A DNA stretch of 64,000 nt from Phycisphaerales bacterium (GTDB lineage Bacteria; Planctomycetota; Phycisphaerae; Phycisphaerales; SM1A02): the NCBI GenBank assembly GCA_009691805.1, contig SIAK01000008.1:1-64000 (forward strand), read 5' to 3'. A program made the translations under genes and the position numbers. Below, one piece after another: positions 8,886 through 17,880 of the stretch. Every line of letters begins with the position of its first letter. Position 1 is the stretch's first letter. The notes under the pieces are model-generated. The model made no database searches, was not told the DNA's origin, and worked only from the letters and a program-made list of their open reading frames with translations.

Positions 8886-11266
8886 GTCGTTGAGCGTGTG
8901 TGGAAGAGCGCGAGGAACATCGGCAGGAGAACATTCGACGCGAAGAGGCAAGTCAGACTGCCGAGCAGCATCGCGAGTCCGAGCGATTGCAGTCCGCGAT
9001 GTTGTGCAAAGATCAGTGCGCCGAAACCGATCGCGGTGGTGATCGCGGTGAAGGCGACCGCGCGCATCGTTGGGCGCATGCGAGTGTGATCGGATTGCCA
9101 GCGGTGGAGCACATGAATCGCGCTGTCGATGCCGAGTCCTAAGAGCATGGGAATCGCGAAGAAATTCGCAAGATTGAGTGAGGAGCCGCAGAGTGGCAGC
9201 AGTCCGAGCAGCATGAGCACGCCAACAAGCACGGACGCAGTCGCGAGGAGTGTTGGCGTGAGTCGTCGGAAGTCAAGCCACGCGAGCAGTGTGATCGCGA
9301 ACACGGAGAGCAACGAAACGGTGATGAACGCGCTCTTCATGTCGCGGATGGATTCAAGTTGCGTCATCGGCACGCCAGTTGCATCGGGGTCGACGCGTCG
9401 CACGGCGTCGACGAATCTTTCGAGTGGCTCCGCGTTCCATGCATCTTCGCGCGGCACATACGCGACGAGCAGCGCGCCGCGAGGACTCACCATGTTGTCG
9501 CGCACGGCAAGCGGAAGCGCGTCGCGAAGTGGAAGCGACGCGCCGCGCACGAGTGCGGCGAGTGAATCAGTCGTCGGGTTCGCATGGATCGCAGTGCCAA
9601 GTGCACTGCGCAACGCCGCGCGCTCGGCGGTCTCTGGCTTGATGATGTCGAACGCACTTCGCGTGCAGAGAATCAGTGGTTCGCCCTTCGCTCGTTCGAT
9701 GAAAGCAAGCGCTTCCGCTTCACTCTTCGCCGTCGACGCAGCAAACCACGACGCACTCGAGCTGTCCGCGAACACGCGATGTTCCCACTCGACACTCGCA
9801 AGATGCTCTGCTTGAAGCGCGAGGAGATTGGAGTCAAATCGCAAACCGAAGGGCGCGAGAGCGATGCAGGCGATGGCGAAGGCACTCCATCCAAGCACGC
9901 GCACCATGTTCGGTTTCGCGAGCGCGCTCGGAAGATCCGAGTCGCGAGGAGGGTGGAGCGCGGGATTCGCATCGCCGATGACAAGCAGTGCAGGAAGCAC
10001 AGTCAGCATCGCGATTGCACAGAGGAGAAGTCCTGTTCCCGCGATGAATCCAAGTTCGCGCAGTCCTGCGAAGTCTGTGAGGATCGCGAGATAGAAGACT
10101 GTCGCGGAAGTGAGTGCTCCGGTGATTGTGCCAGGTGCGATGCTTTGCAGCGTTTGTGTGATGGCATCGTCCCGCAGCAGCGAGCGCCGCAACTCTTGAT
10201 ATCGACTGACAACGTGCACGCCATAGTCGAGACCTGCGCCGACAAGGACGAGCATGAAGACGGAGGAGAGAAGCGTGAGTTGACCAACGAGCAACGCCGC
10301 CGCACCAATCGTCCATGCAGACGCACAGAGAAACGCGAGCACTGCAAAGAAAGGAAGGCGAACGCCGCGAAACACGAGAATGAAAAGCGCGGTGATGATG
10401 ACGAGTGCGCCGAGGCTTGCTCGCATCATGTCTTGATTGGAGGTGGCGAGTTCATCCGCTTGCAAGACGGGCTTCCCGGTGAGTCCGATCTCGACCGATG
10501 GATGTTGCTTCGCGACAGTCGCAACCACCACGCGGATTGCACCCAGCGCATCTTCGATCGCCTCGAACCTGGAGAAATCTTTCTTCGGCATGATCTCAAG
10601 GAAGAGAAGTCGGCCGCCTGGGTTCGAGAGATACTTCGTCTCCAGCGTCACACCTTGCGTGCACAGCGCGGGGGATTGCACCAGCGCGGCGAGCATGGGC
10701 GTCTCCGTCGCGCGCGCTGCGATCGTCCATTGCTCAAGCGGCGTGATCTTCCAATGGATGCGTTCGATCAGATGCTGTTCGAGGAGCGGCTGCAATGCTT
10801 GCCCCAATGCTTCGATCGCCAGTTCCGCTTTCTTTCGCGATGCTCCGGACGCATCCATCGGGTCGACGACAACGACGATTCCCTCAAGATCACCAAACTC
10901 CGCAAGCAGCTCGCGGTACTTCTGCATGAACGGTCGCTCGTCGCCGATGAGCGCATTCGTATCTGCGTTGAGTGAAAGCTTGGTCGCGCCCAGCCACGTT
11001 CCGACTGCCGCAAAAACTGCGGCAATCGCGAGCACCAAGAGCGGGCGTTGGATCACGACGCGCGCGAGCAGGGCGACGATGCGTTTGCGCCCGATCAACA
11101 CTGCGCCCGCGTGGCTCGAGTGGTGATGGTGCGCAGATAAAACATCATTTTTTGTTCGTTGCGGAGAGTTTTCGGCGGGGCGTGCGGAGTGTACGGCTAG
11201 GAGCTGTTTTCGTATAAATCGCCCCAAGCCACTTGATTTGTTTGCGTTCAACCAATCGTTGGGCAA
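8864..11266 (-). CDS. RND/MMPL-type membrane transporter
   Basis: The protein of up to 800 residues has two repeats of a large periplasmic loop followed by a hydrophobic block. The first block is around ASLGALVIITALFILVFRG and LVLVGAGLDYGVHVVSRYQE; the second is around LLATASVLVGVLMLLGLLP and MLLGLGIDSAIHVLHRWQ. GxGxDYGVHVxSRYxE is the usual MMPL/hopanoid-exporter signature, so proton-driven export of a lipid or hydrophobic compound is likely. The first 50 or so residues are polar and lack family character; a GTG at 11101 (before LIGRKRIVALLARVV) is a credible alternative start. No membrane-fusion protein is adjacent. Confidence 0.85.
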   Translation of the reverse strand: MPNDWLNANKSSGLGRFIRKQLLAVHSARPAENSPQRTKNDVLSAHHHHSSHAGAVLIGRKRIVALLARVVIQRPLLVLAIAAVFAAVGTWLGATKLSLNADTNALIGDERPFMQKYRELLAEFGDLEGIVVVVDPMDASGASRKKAELAIEALGQALQPLLEQHLIERIHWKITPLEQWTIAARATETPMLAALVQSPALCTQGVTLETKYLSNPGGRLLFLEIMPKKDFSRFEAIEDALGAIRVVVATVAKQHPSVEIGLTGKPVLQADELATSNQDMMRASLGALVIITALFILVFRGVRLPFFAVLAFLCASAWTIGAAALLVGQLTLLSSVFMLVLVGAGLDYGVHVVSRYQELRRSLLRDDAITQTLQSIAPGTITGALTSATVFYLAILTDFAGLRELGFIAGTGLLLCAIAMLTVLPALLVIGDANPALHPPRDSDLPSALAKPNMVRVLGWSAFAIACIALAPFGLRFDSNLLALQAEHLASVEWEHRVFADSSSASWFAASTAKSEAEALAFIERAKGEPLILCTRSAFDIIKPETAERAALRSALGTAIHANPTTDSLAALVRGASLPLRDALPLAVRDNMVSPRGALLVAYVPREDAWNAEPLERFVDAVRRVDPDATGVPMTQLESIRDMKSAFITVSLLSVFAITLLAWLDFRRLTPTLLATASVLVGVLMLLGLLPLCGSSLNLANFFAIPMLLGLGIDSAIHVLHRWQSDHTRMRPTMRAVAFTAITTAIGFGALIFAQHRGLQSLGLAMLLGSLTCLFASNVLLPMFLALFHTRSTTQMSSVK

Positions 11267-11304
11267 ACTTCCCTTGACCTAGTTTTAGTTCTGCTGAGGC
11301 ATGT

Positions 11305-13338
11305 ATGAACGCACGGCAATCCTCGTTATCAATCTTCCTTCGCGCGACCCGAACTTGCATCGTGTCCTCTGCGATGATGAGCGTTGGATTTTTGGCGACG
11401 ACCGCTGAAGCGACCGGTTCGATCGCGCGGCATTGGGATGAAGCGCTGCTCGCGTCGATTCGCAAAGACATCGTGCATCCACCACGACAGGCTCGTAATC
11501 TTTTTCATCTGTCGGGCGCGATGTATGACGGATGGGCCGCCTACGACGCGAACGCGATGGGCTATCTCTTCCGTGAAAAGTTCGGCGTGAAGAATGTAGA
11601 AGCTGCGCGAAGTGAAGCGATTTCCTACGCGTCGTATCGCATCTTGCGCGCGCGCTTCGCTGCAAGCCCAAACGCGGCGGTCATCACGCCGATTCTTGTC
11701 GCCGCAATGGTGAACGCAGGCTACGACGCGAGCGTCACGACGATTGTGGGCAACACGCCCGCGGCAGTCGGCAATCGCATCGCGGCGCAATACATTGCGT
11801 ATGGACTCGGCGACGGTTCGCATGAAGACATTGGACACGCGAGTTATCTAGGCTCGTACGTTGACGTGAATCCTCCGCTCGTCGTTGCGATTGGTGGTGA
11901 TCCGTTGACAGTTGATCCCAATCGCTATCAGTCGTTGGCGCTCACCTATTTCGTCGATCAAGGCGGCAATGTGATTCCCGGCGGATTCCCCGCAAAATTG
12001 GCTCCATTCTGGGGATTCGTGAAGCCGTTCGGTTTGACTGCTGCGGATCGCAGCGCGACGAATCCAGGCGTGTCACTGGATCAAGGACCGCCCGCGGCGC
12101 TGTACAGCGCGACCCACGCGACCTATCGCGCGGGTCATGAAGAAGTTGTTGTGTTTTCCTCGATGCTCTCGCCTGATGATGGCGTGACGATTGATGTTTC
12201 ACCCAGCGCGCTTGGCAACAGTCCGCTCGGGACAAACGCTGGCACTGGCCACGCGATCAATCCCGCAACTGGACTTCCATATCCCGCCAACAACGTGAAG
12301 CGTGGAGACTGGGCGCGTTGCCTCGCGGAGTTCTGGGCCGATGGTCCGACGAGCGAGACGCCTCCTGGTCACTGGAACTCTTTGCTCAACGATGTGATGT
12401 CGCATCCGCTCTTTGAACGTCGCCTCTTTGGCAAGGGCCAGATTCTCGGTGAGCTCGAGTATGAAGTGAAGGCGTACATGGCACTCAATGGTGCGCTGCA
12501 TGATGCCGCGATCACTGCGTGGGGGCACAAGGGTCACTACGACAGTTCGCGTCCGATCACCGCGATTCGCTACATGGCGTTCCGTGGTCAATGCAGCGAT
12601 GCCGCACAGCCGAGTTACAACGCAGCGGGCATTCACCTTGTGCCTGGTGTGATTGAACTGATCACGACGGCGAGCTCTGCTCCTGGTCAGCGACACGCGG
12701 GACTTGCGGGAAATGAAGGGAAAATTGCCGTGAAAAGTTGGCCAGGCTCACCGCTTGTTCCCAGCACGCAGTACAGCGGTGTGCAATGGATTCTTGGTAC
12801 GGATTGGGTTCCCTATCAACGGCCAACCTTTGTCACACCACCATTTGCGGGATACATGAGTGGTCACTCGACATTCAGCCGCGCGGGTGCGCGCGTGCTC
12901 ACGGGTTTGACGGGGAGCGAATTTTTCCCTGGCGGTGTGGCCGAGTATGTCTGCCCGCAGAATTCTTATCTCGTGTTCGAAGATGGTCCAAGCCAGACGC
13001 TCACCTTTCAGTGGGCGACCTACTTTGACGCGGCGGATCAGTCCGGTCTCTCGCGCTTGTACGGCGGCATTCATCCGTTCTTCGATGATTTTCCAGGTCG
13101 CGTCGCAGGGGATCAAATCGGGCTGCGTGCTCTCGCTCGCGCACCGCAGTATTGGAACGCAACGTTGGTGCAGTGCGAAGGCGATCTCGATGCGAACGGC
13201 GCGGTCGACGCCGCCGATCTCACGACGATGTTGTCGATGTGGGGCACCGCGAATGTGACCGCCGACATTGATGGCGACGGCATCGTTGATGCGCCCGATC
13301 TCGCTCGGCTGCTGAGCGCGTGGGGCCTCTGTCCGTAA
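11305..13338 (+). CDS. exported vanadium haloperoxidase-like protein with C-terminal dockerin-like module
   Basis: The 677-residue protein has a signal peptide (up to about FLATTAEATG). A mostly helical body carries GHKGHYDSSRPITAIRYMA, GYMSGHSTFSRAGARVLTG and GGIHPFFDDFPGRVAGDQIG. This order of SRP, SGHS and GGIHxxxD...G resembles the phosphate/vanadate pocket of vanadium-dependent haloperoxidases and related PAP2-like enzymes. The last 45 residues form a two-repeat module, DLDANGAVDAADL and DIDGDGIVDAPDLARLLSAW, shared with three other exported proteins in the window. Halide oxidation or phosphatase activity are both possible. Confidence 0.82.
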   Translation: MNARQSSLSIFLRATRTCIVSSAMMSVGFLATTAEATGSIARHWDEALLASIRKDIVHPPRQARNLFHLSGAMYDGWAAYDANAMGYLFREKFGVKNVEAARSEAISYASYRILRARFAASPNAAVITPILVAAMVNAGYDASVTTIVGNTPAAVGNRIAAQYIAYGLGDGSHEDIGHASYLGSYVDVNPPLVVAIGGDPLTVDPNRYQSLALTYFVDQGGNVIPGGFPAKLAPFWGFVKPFGLTAADRSATNPGVSLDQGPPAALYSATHATYRAGHEEVVVFSSMLSPDDGVTIDVSPSALGNSPLGTNAGTGHAINPATGLPYPANNVKRGDWARCLAEFWADGPTSETPPGHWNSLLNDVMSHPLFERRLFGKGQILGELEYEVKAYMALNGALHDAAITAWGHKGHYDSSRPITAIRYMAFRGQCSDAAQPSYNAAGIHLVPGVIELITTASSAPGQRHAGLAGNEGKIAVKSWPGSPLVPSTQYSGVQWILGTDWVPYQRPTFVTPPFAGYMSGHSTFSRAGARVLTGLTGSEFFPGGVAEYVCPQNSYLVFEDGPSQTLTFQWATYFDAADQSGLSRLYGGIHPFFDDFPGRVAGDQIGLRALARAPQYWNATLVQCEGDLDANGAVDAADLTTMLSMWGTANVTADIDGDGIVDAPDLARLLSAWGLCP

Positions 13339-13370
13339 GCGTTGATCGCAGCAGCAAAGCCCGCAAGTTT

Positions 13371-14744
13371 TCAGCGTGCAGTGTTCACGCAGGGTGCCGC
13401 TGGCCTTGCGCCGCTGTTCTGCGCGCTGAAGATGATTTCGCCAGCGCGGATGGTGAGGACGGGTTTCGCGCGGACATTCCAACCATCGAAGGGGCAGTTG
13501 CGTGACTTCGATCGGAATTCGTCCGAGCGAATCGTCCAGGTTTGCGCAGGGTCGATGAGTGTCAAGTCAGCGACGCCGCCGACGGTCAGTGTTCCAATCC
13601 CAGCGACGCGTCGCTCGAGTCCGCACAAGCGCGCTGGCTCGAGCGTGAGCAGTCGAATGAGTCTTGGCCAGTCGATCACTCCGTCGTCGATGAGTGCTTT
13701 CGCGTACAGCGCGAGCGCGCATTCGAGTCCGATGATGCCAAACGGTGCGCTCGCGAAGTCGCGCGCTTTTTCCGCAATCGTGTGTGGCGCGTGATCCGTG
13801 GCGAGCACGTCAATCGTGCCATCTGCAATCGCGAGCTTGAGTTCGTTGATGTCCCATTGCGTGCGCAGCGGTGGATTCATCTTCGCGCCCGTGTTGTAGC
13901 CCTCGCATGCATCGCACGTCATGAGCAGATGATGCGGCGCAGCTTCGCCAGAAATGCGATGCGCGCGCGCGCTTCCGACGCGCGCTCGTGCTTCACGGAG
14001 AATTCGTGCGCTGCCGCCCGAAGAAAGATGCTGCGCGTGATAGCGCGCATCAATCCGCGTGTTGAGCCGAAGATCGCGCTCAAACATCACTTCCTCTGCA
14101 TCGCGTGGCCACGGAAGCAAGCCCAGTCGGGTCGCGACAGGGCCTTCATTCACAAGCCCGCCTTCAGAGAGCGACGCATCTTGGCAGTGCTGCATGAACG
14201 CGCGATCGAGCGTCTTACAAACTTCGAGCACGCGTCGCATCATGCCGCCGGATGCGATGCCATCGCCGTCATCTGAAAATGCGACTGCACCCGCATGCAC
14301 CATTGATGCCATCGGCGCAAGCTGTTCACCCTTGCGACCGACCGTCGCTGCGCCCACCACAAACACGCGCGAACTCGCCGCATCCGCAGCGCGCCCTTCG
14401 ACGAATCGCACTGCCATCGCGGTATCCAAGCATGGATTCGTGTTTGGCATGCAGCACACCGTGGTGAACCCACCAGCGGCGGCGCTTTGCGTTCCCGTGA
14501 GAATCGTTTCTTTCGCTTCGCCGCCGGGCTCGCGCAGATGCACGTGCGGATCGATAAGCCCAGGGCAGAGGATCGCGCCGTTGCATTCGATGACTTCGGC
14601 TTGCGAAGGCGCATCCACGCGACCGCCGTACGCGATGGCGTGAATTGTTTCGCCGACGACGAGCAACTCTCCCGTTTCATCCCGCTGGGTGAGCGGATCA
14701 ATCATGCGCGCGCCGCGGAAAACTAGTGCTCGTTGCATTGTCAT
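13371..14744 (-). CDS. pyrC: dihydroorotase, class I
   Basis: The 457-residue amidohydrolase has the metal-binding DPHVHLREPG near 65-74, with H67 and H69. The class I motif AFSDDGDGI, NTGAKMNPPLR and the catalytic-aspartate region ATDHAPHT follow. It catalyses reversible cyclisation of carbamoyl-aspartate to dihydroorotate in pyrimidine synthesis. The start overlaps the stop of the upstream lipoprotein gene by 4 nt (ATGA), implying translational coupling. No pyrB or other pyr gene is adjacent. About 40 residues of the C-terminus (after IFSAQ) are low-complexity extra sequence. Confidence 0.93.
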   Translation of the reverse strand: MTMQRALVFRGARMIDPLTQRDETGELLVVGETIHAIAYGGRVDAPSQAEVIECNGAILCPGLIDPHVHLREPGGEAKETILTGTQSAAAGGFTTVCCMPNTNPCLDTAMAVRFVEGRAADAASSRVFVVGAATVGRKGEQLAPMASMVHAGAVAFSDDGDGIASGGMMRRVLEVCKTLDRAFMQHCQDASLSEGGLVNEGPVATRLGLLPWPRDAEEVMFERDLRLNTRIDARYHAQHLSSGGSARILREARARVGSARAHRISGEAAPHHLLMTCDACEGYNTGAKMNPPLRTQWDINELKLAIADGTIDVLATDHAPHTIAEKARDFASAPFGIIGLECALALYAKALIDDGVIDWPRLIRLLTLEPARLCGLERRVAGIGTLTVGGVADLTLIDPAQTWTIRSDEFRSKSRNCPFDGWNVRAKPVLTIRAGEIIFSAQNSGARPAAPCVNTAR

Positions 14745-15433
14745 GCTCCATCCTCCGTTGCAGTTGGCGGTGCAGTTGGTGTTGCAGTTGGCGTCACGGT
14801 TTCGGTTTGCGTTGGCATCACGGGCATGATGCCGCCGACTTCAGGTTGCGGAGTGGATTCTGCAGGAAGCGGTGTTGCGGGCTCTTCAAGACCTTGCGAA
14901 GGCATGACCACGGAATCCGCGATGAACACAATCTTGCGTTCTTCCACGAGGATCAGCGCAATCTCTTCAGCGCTCTTGCCCGCGTCAGCGGCGAGGTGTT
15001 GAAGCAAGGCAACGCTTTGCACCTGCCACTCTGCGCGGCCTGTCGCATGAACCTCGCGACCCCGACAGTTACGCGGGACGAAGAACGCGTGATCCTTGTT
15101 CATCACGAGCACATCCGCGCCATGCGGGCCATCAATCTTCAGCCAACAGCCCATCGTCTTGCACACTTCAGAAACATGTCCGTCAAGCACGAGCAATTCG
15201 CCCGTGCCCACAAAAGTGTCCGCGTGCGCAACGAGTGTGTCAGGCGAAATCTCGGGCGTTTCGGTGCGCACAGTTTCTTGGAAGACGCCGAACACCGCCC
15301 ATCCGTGATCGACGTCGTACGTTGCGCTGGTGGGATGCGTGCATCCAGTGAGAAGCATGGCGAGAAAGGGAATTCCGAGAGCGGCAGCGACGCGGATCGA
15401 TGTGCGCATGGGTGTACTCATGAATCTGCTCAT
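14741..15433 (-). CDS. DUF4920-like lipoprotein with Pro/Thr-rich tail
   Basis: The ATG at 15433 gives about 230 residues, starting MSRFMSTPMRTSIRVAAALG with a lipobox in MLLTGC. The frame is open upstream to 15571, but a terminator at 15463-15498 lies inside that stretch, so the longer start is unlikely. The core has EVCKTMGCWLKIDG, DVLVMNKDHAFFVPRNCRGREV and a GRAEW strand, the pattern of DUF4920 periplasmic proteins whose CxxxGCW motif may bind metal or redox partners. The tail, about 30 residues, is Thr/Pro/Ala repeats. It is coupled by ATGA to pyrC, an odd functional pairing. Confidence 0.78.
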   Translation of the reverse strand: MSRFMSTPMRTSIRVAAALGIPFLAMLLTGCTHPTSATYDVDHGWAVFGVFQETVRTETPEISPDTLVAHADTFVGTGELLVLDGHVSEVCKTMGCWLKIDGPHGADVLVMNKDHAFFVPRNCRGREVHATGRAEWQVQSVALLQHLAADAGKSAEEIALILVEERKIVFIADSVVMPSQGLEEPATPLPAESTPQPEVGGIMPVMPTQTETVTPTATPTAPPTATEDGA

Positions 15434-15462
15434 GGGTTGAGGATGGTAGGAGATGCGGTTGT

Positions 15463-15498
15463 AAAAAAGCAGTCGCTCGGAGAAACTCCGAGCGACTG
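15463..15498 (-). terminator. intrinsic terminator downstream of the Cys-rich lipoprotein gene
   Basis: A perfect 13-bp inverted repeat (15470-15482 and 15486-15498, 3-nt loop) is followed on the minus strand by C then six T residues (15463-15468). It lies 130 nt beyond the stop of the lipoprotein gene at 15628 and 30 nt before the start of the DUF4920 gene. Confidence 0.9.
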
Positions 15499-15627
15499 GG
15501 ATTCGATACGAGATCGAAGTGAACTTGAGTTGCTTCGCGCAGAACGCGTTGCGAACCCGAGTGCTCGCCAAAGCGAGCGATGGGGCGAATCATGCCGCGT
15601 TACGCGTCATGACTCTGAGGGCGAACC

Positions 15628-15957
15628 TCACTTGCCAGTGCAGGTTGCAGCCTTGCTCGCGCAGCAACCGGACTTGCCGGAGACAGCGCCAGGAGCGGAA
15701 GCGGCTGGTGCAGCAGCGCCGGTCTTGCAGCAACCAGCAGCCTTGGCTTCAGTGCAGGTCGCGGCGGTGCCGGAAACTGCGCCAGGTGCGGATGCGGCGG
15801 CGGCGGCGGCGGCGGGGCAGCACGCAGCCTTCTTCTCTGCAGAGCAGCATGCTGCGGCTCCCGAGACTGCGCCTGGGGCGGTGGTCTTCGGGGCTGAACT
15901 GCATGCGCCGAGGAAGGCGACGAGCGAGAGGCAAGCGAGAGTCGTAAGAGTCTTCAT
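15628..15957 (-). CDS. small Cys-rich repeat lipoprotein
   Basis: Starting at the ATG at 15957 (AAAGGAG 9 nt upstream) gives 109 residues: MKTLTTLACLSLVAFLGAC, a clear lipobox with lipidated Cys19, then three imperfect repeats. Each begins (S)APGAVSG and is followed by paired or near-paired cysteines: AACCSAEKKAACC, ATCTEAKAAGCC and SGCCASKAATC. There are ten cysteines after the lipidated one, many next to lysine, separated by Ala-rich linkers including an eight-Ala run encoded by GCC/GCG repeats. I do not recognise a named family. CC motifs suggest metal or thiol chemistry at the membrane surface, an inference only. Confidence 0.8.
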   Translation of the reverse strand: MKTLTTLACLSLVAFLGACSSAPKTTAPGAVSGAAACCSAEKKAACCPAAAAAAASAPGAVSGTAATCTEAKAAGCCKTGAAAPAASAPGAVSGKSGCCASKAATCTGK

Positions 15958-16098
15958 AGAGGTAGCTCCTTTCAAACGGGGTCTTCGAGGTTGGCCCCAC
16001 ACGGAGCCGAGGGTCACCTCGAAAGAATCAGGATCGGTCTATCGGCAGAACGTCGATAGAGAGGTAAGGATACAGAGCGGAAGGGGATTGGTTGAACA

Positions 16099-17667
16099 TT
16101 GTTTTGCAATTTTTCCCACCTCAGATTCCGAATATCCTCAAAACTCGTGGAGCAACTGCCGCAATTTCCGAATTCCAGCCTTCCCGAGCTCCCATTGGAC
16201 GGGAACGCGGAAGAGTCATCCGTAGAAGCCAGCGTCCGTCAGCGCGATTTCGTTGCGCTCGTTGAAGATGCATCCGCACGCGCGAGCAGACTCAAAGCGC
16301 TTTGTGAGAAGGCGCGCGCGTTGCCTGGAACTTCGGGCGTGTATCTGATGAAGGACACGCTCGGGCGAGTGCTCTACATTGGAAAGGCGTTGCGACTTTG
16401 CGATCGCGTGTCGAGTTACTTCATCCATTCGACGGATCTCGGCTCGCGCAAACAACCAATGCTTGATCGTGTTGTCGACTTCGATACGGTTCCATGCGAG
16501 AGCGAATGGGAAGCGCTCTTTGTGGAAGCGCGTCTCATTAAAGATATCCATCCGCCTTTCAATGTGGCGCTGCTGGATGACAAGACGTTTCCGTATCTCG
16601 CAGTCACGACGCGTGAAGATTTTCCAACAGTCATGATCACGCGGCATCCGGCCGATCCACGCTTGAAGGGCGCGCGATTGTTCGGGCCATTCGTGAGTGG
16701 ACCGAGTCTGCGCGATGCGGTGCAGTTGCTGCAGCGCGTGTTTCGATTTCGTACGTGCGACCTCGCGATTGTCGATGGCGATCCGAAGCTCGCGCGTTTT
16801 CGACCATGTTTGTTGCATGCGATTGGTCAATGCACGGCACCGTGTGCGGCGCGGATTGGAAGAGACGCGTATCGCGAAGACATCGATCGGTTCCTGCGAT
16901 TCTTTGTTTCTAAACGCACGGTGATGTTGCGCGAGTTGGAGGCGGAGATGCAAGCTGCTTCGCAGGCGATGCAGTTTGAACGCGCCTCGATCCTGCGCGA
17001 TCAATTGAAGGCGATTCAACGACTTGATGAGAGAGACACGCGCAGCGACGCGAGCGATTTCGATTGGCAGCCTGAAGTCACGCAATTCGTGCAAGATCCG
17101 ATGGCAGGGGTGCGAAGTTTGCAGCGCGCGCTGGGCATTGAAACGCCGATTCGTTGCATGGAAGCGATCGATATCGCGCACTTGCACGGTGGCGAAACGG
17201 TGGGATCCAAAGTCGCCTTCATGGATGGACGGCCGTTCAAAGATGGCTATCGACGATTCCGAGTGCGCTCGGTTTCGAACGACGATTACAGCGCGATTCG
17301 TGAAGTCGTGAGTCGTCGCTATCGAGACGCGGGTGATGGGCAAGAGTTGTATCCCGATCTCATTCTGATCGATGGTGGACTCGGACAGTTGAACGCGGCG
17401 ATGGAAGCGTTTCACGAACTGCGCACGCAGCCGCCGTTTGTCATCGCGCTCGCGAAGAAAGAAGAGTTGCTGTACGCAGCAGGCCGAACGGAGCCGCTCA
17501 AACTTGGTCGCGAGCATCCTGGTTTGAAACTCTGCCAAGCGATTCGCGATGAAGCGCATCGTTTTGCGCAGCACTATCACCATCGACTGCGAGAGCGCGC
17601 GCTGTTCGGTGAGCGTGTGAAGAAACCGCGGACTCGTACGAAACCCAAGCCTGAAGAGCCCACATGA
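16099..17667 (+). CDS. uvrC: excinuclease ABC subunit C
   Basis: The GIY-YIG nuclease (SGVYLMKDTLGRVLYIGKA) lies near residues 75-95. The Cys segment CLLHAIGQCTAPC, the UVR motif (EAEMQAASQAMQFERASILRDQLKAI) and the RNase H-like nuclease with EAIDIAHLHG, LILIDGGLGQLNAA and RDEAHRFA follow. UvrC makes both incisions in nucleotide excision repair. The protein ends about 35 residues after RDEAHRFA in a Lys/Arg/Pro tail, so the C-terminal tandem HhH region of most UvrC proteins is absent. The first in-frame start is TTG at 16099; GTG at 16147 is also possible, and neither has a good ribosome-binding site. Confidence 0.92.
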   Translation: MFCNFSHLRFRISSKLVEQLPQFPNSSLPELPLDGNAEESSVEASVRQRDFVALVEDASARASRLKALCEKARALPGTSGVYLMKDTLGRVLYIGKALRLCDRVSSYFIHSTDLGSRKQPMLDRVVDFDTVPCESEWEALFVEARLIKDIHPPFNVALLDDKTFPYLAVTTREDFPTVMITRHPADPRLKGARLFGPFVSGPSLRDAVQLLQRVFRFRTCDLAIVDGDPKLARFRPCLLHAIGQCTAPCAARIGRDAYREDIDRFLRFFVSKRTVMLRELEAEMQAASQAMQFERASILRDQLKAIQRLDERDTRSDASDFDWQPEVTQFVQDPMAGVRSLQRALGIETPIRCMEAIDIAHLHGGETVGSKVAFMDGRPFKDGYRRFRVRSVSNDDYSAIREVVSRRYRDAGDGQELYPDLILIDGGLGQLNAAMEAFHELRTQPPFVIALAKKEELLYAAGRTEPLKLGREHPGLKLCQAIRDEAHRFAQHYHHRLRERALFGERVKKPRTRTKPKPEEPT

Positions 17668-17880
17668 GTGCGTTGTCGTCGTCTCTCAGCGTGCGTGCGT
17701 GCGGGTGATCTCGAGCTTTGCGTGCAGGCAATCCCAGAAGGTGGCAAGGCAAATGCGGCGAGCCGCGAGCTGCTCGCCGAACGCGTGCTGATGCATGGCG
17801 GGCAGAATCCCGCACGAGCGCTCAATCACGCGCAGGACTGGGAAGCGAACCGCCGAGCGCAGGAGGATTTTCGTCGATAA
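17668..17880 (+). CDS. possible small protein downstream of uvrC
   Basis: A GTG directly after the uvrC stop opens a 70-codon frame that reads like protein ([38 protein letters not shown]) and is not explained by uvrC. Its last 59 nt overlap the 3' end of the convergent ftsH gene. I do not recognise the family. The position could also just be a spacer. Treat as tentative. Confidence 0.35.
   Translation: MRCRRLSACVRAGDLELCVQAIPEGGKANAASRELLAERVLMHGGQNPARALNHAQDWEANRRAQEDFRR

Noticed and set aside
9584-10975. 463-codon plus-strand open frame across the RND gene
   Set aside because: Shadow of the minus-strand transporter in GC-rich sequence; composition is Arg/Glu/His-rich and unlike a protein family.
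15795-15825. GCG/GCC tandem repeats as a mini-satellite
   Set aside because: They encode the Ala run in the Cys-rich lipoprotein and are simple codon repeats; only the length variability is noted.
14726-16225. 499-codon plus-strand open frame across pyrC end, DUF4920 and Cys-rich genes
   Set aside because: It reads through a terminator and two real genes with ribosome-binding sites.
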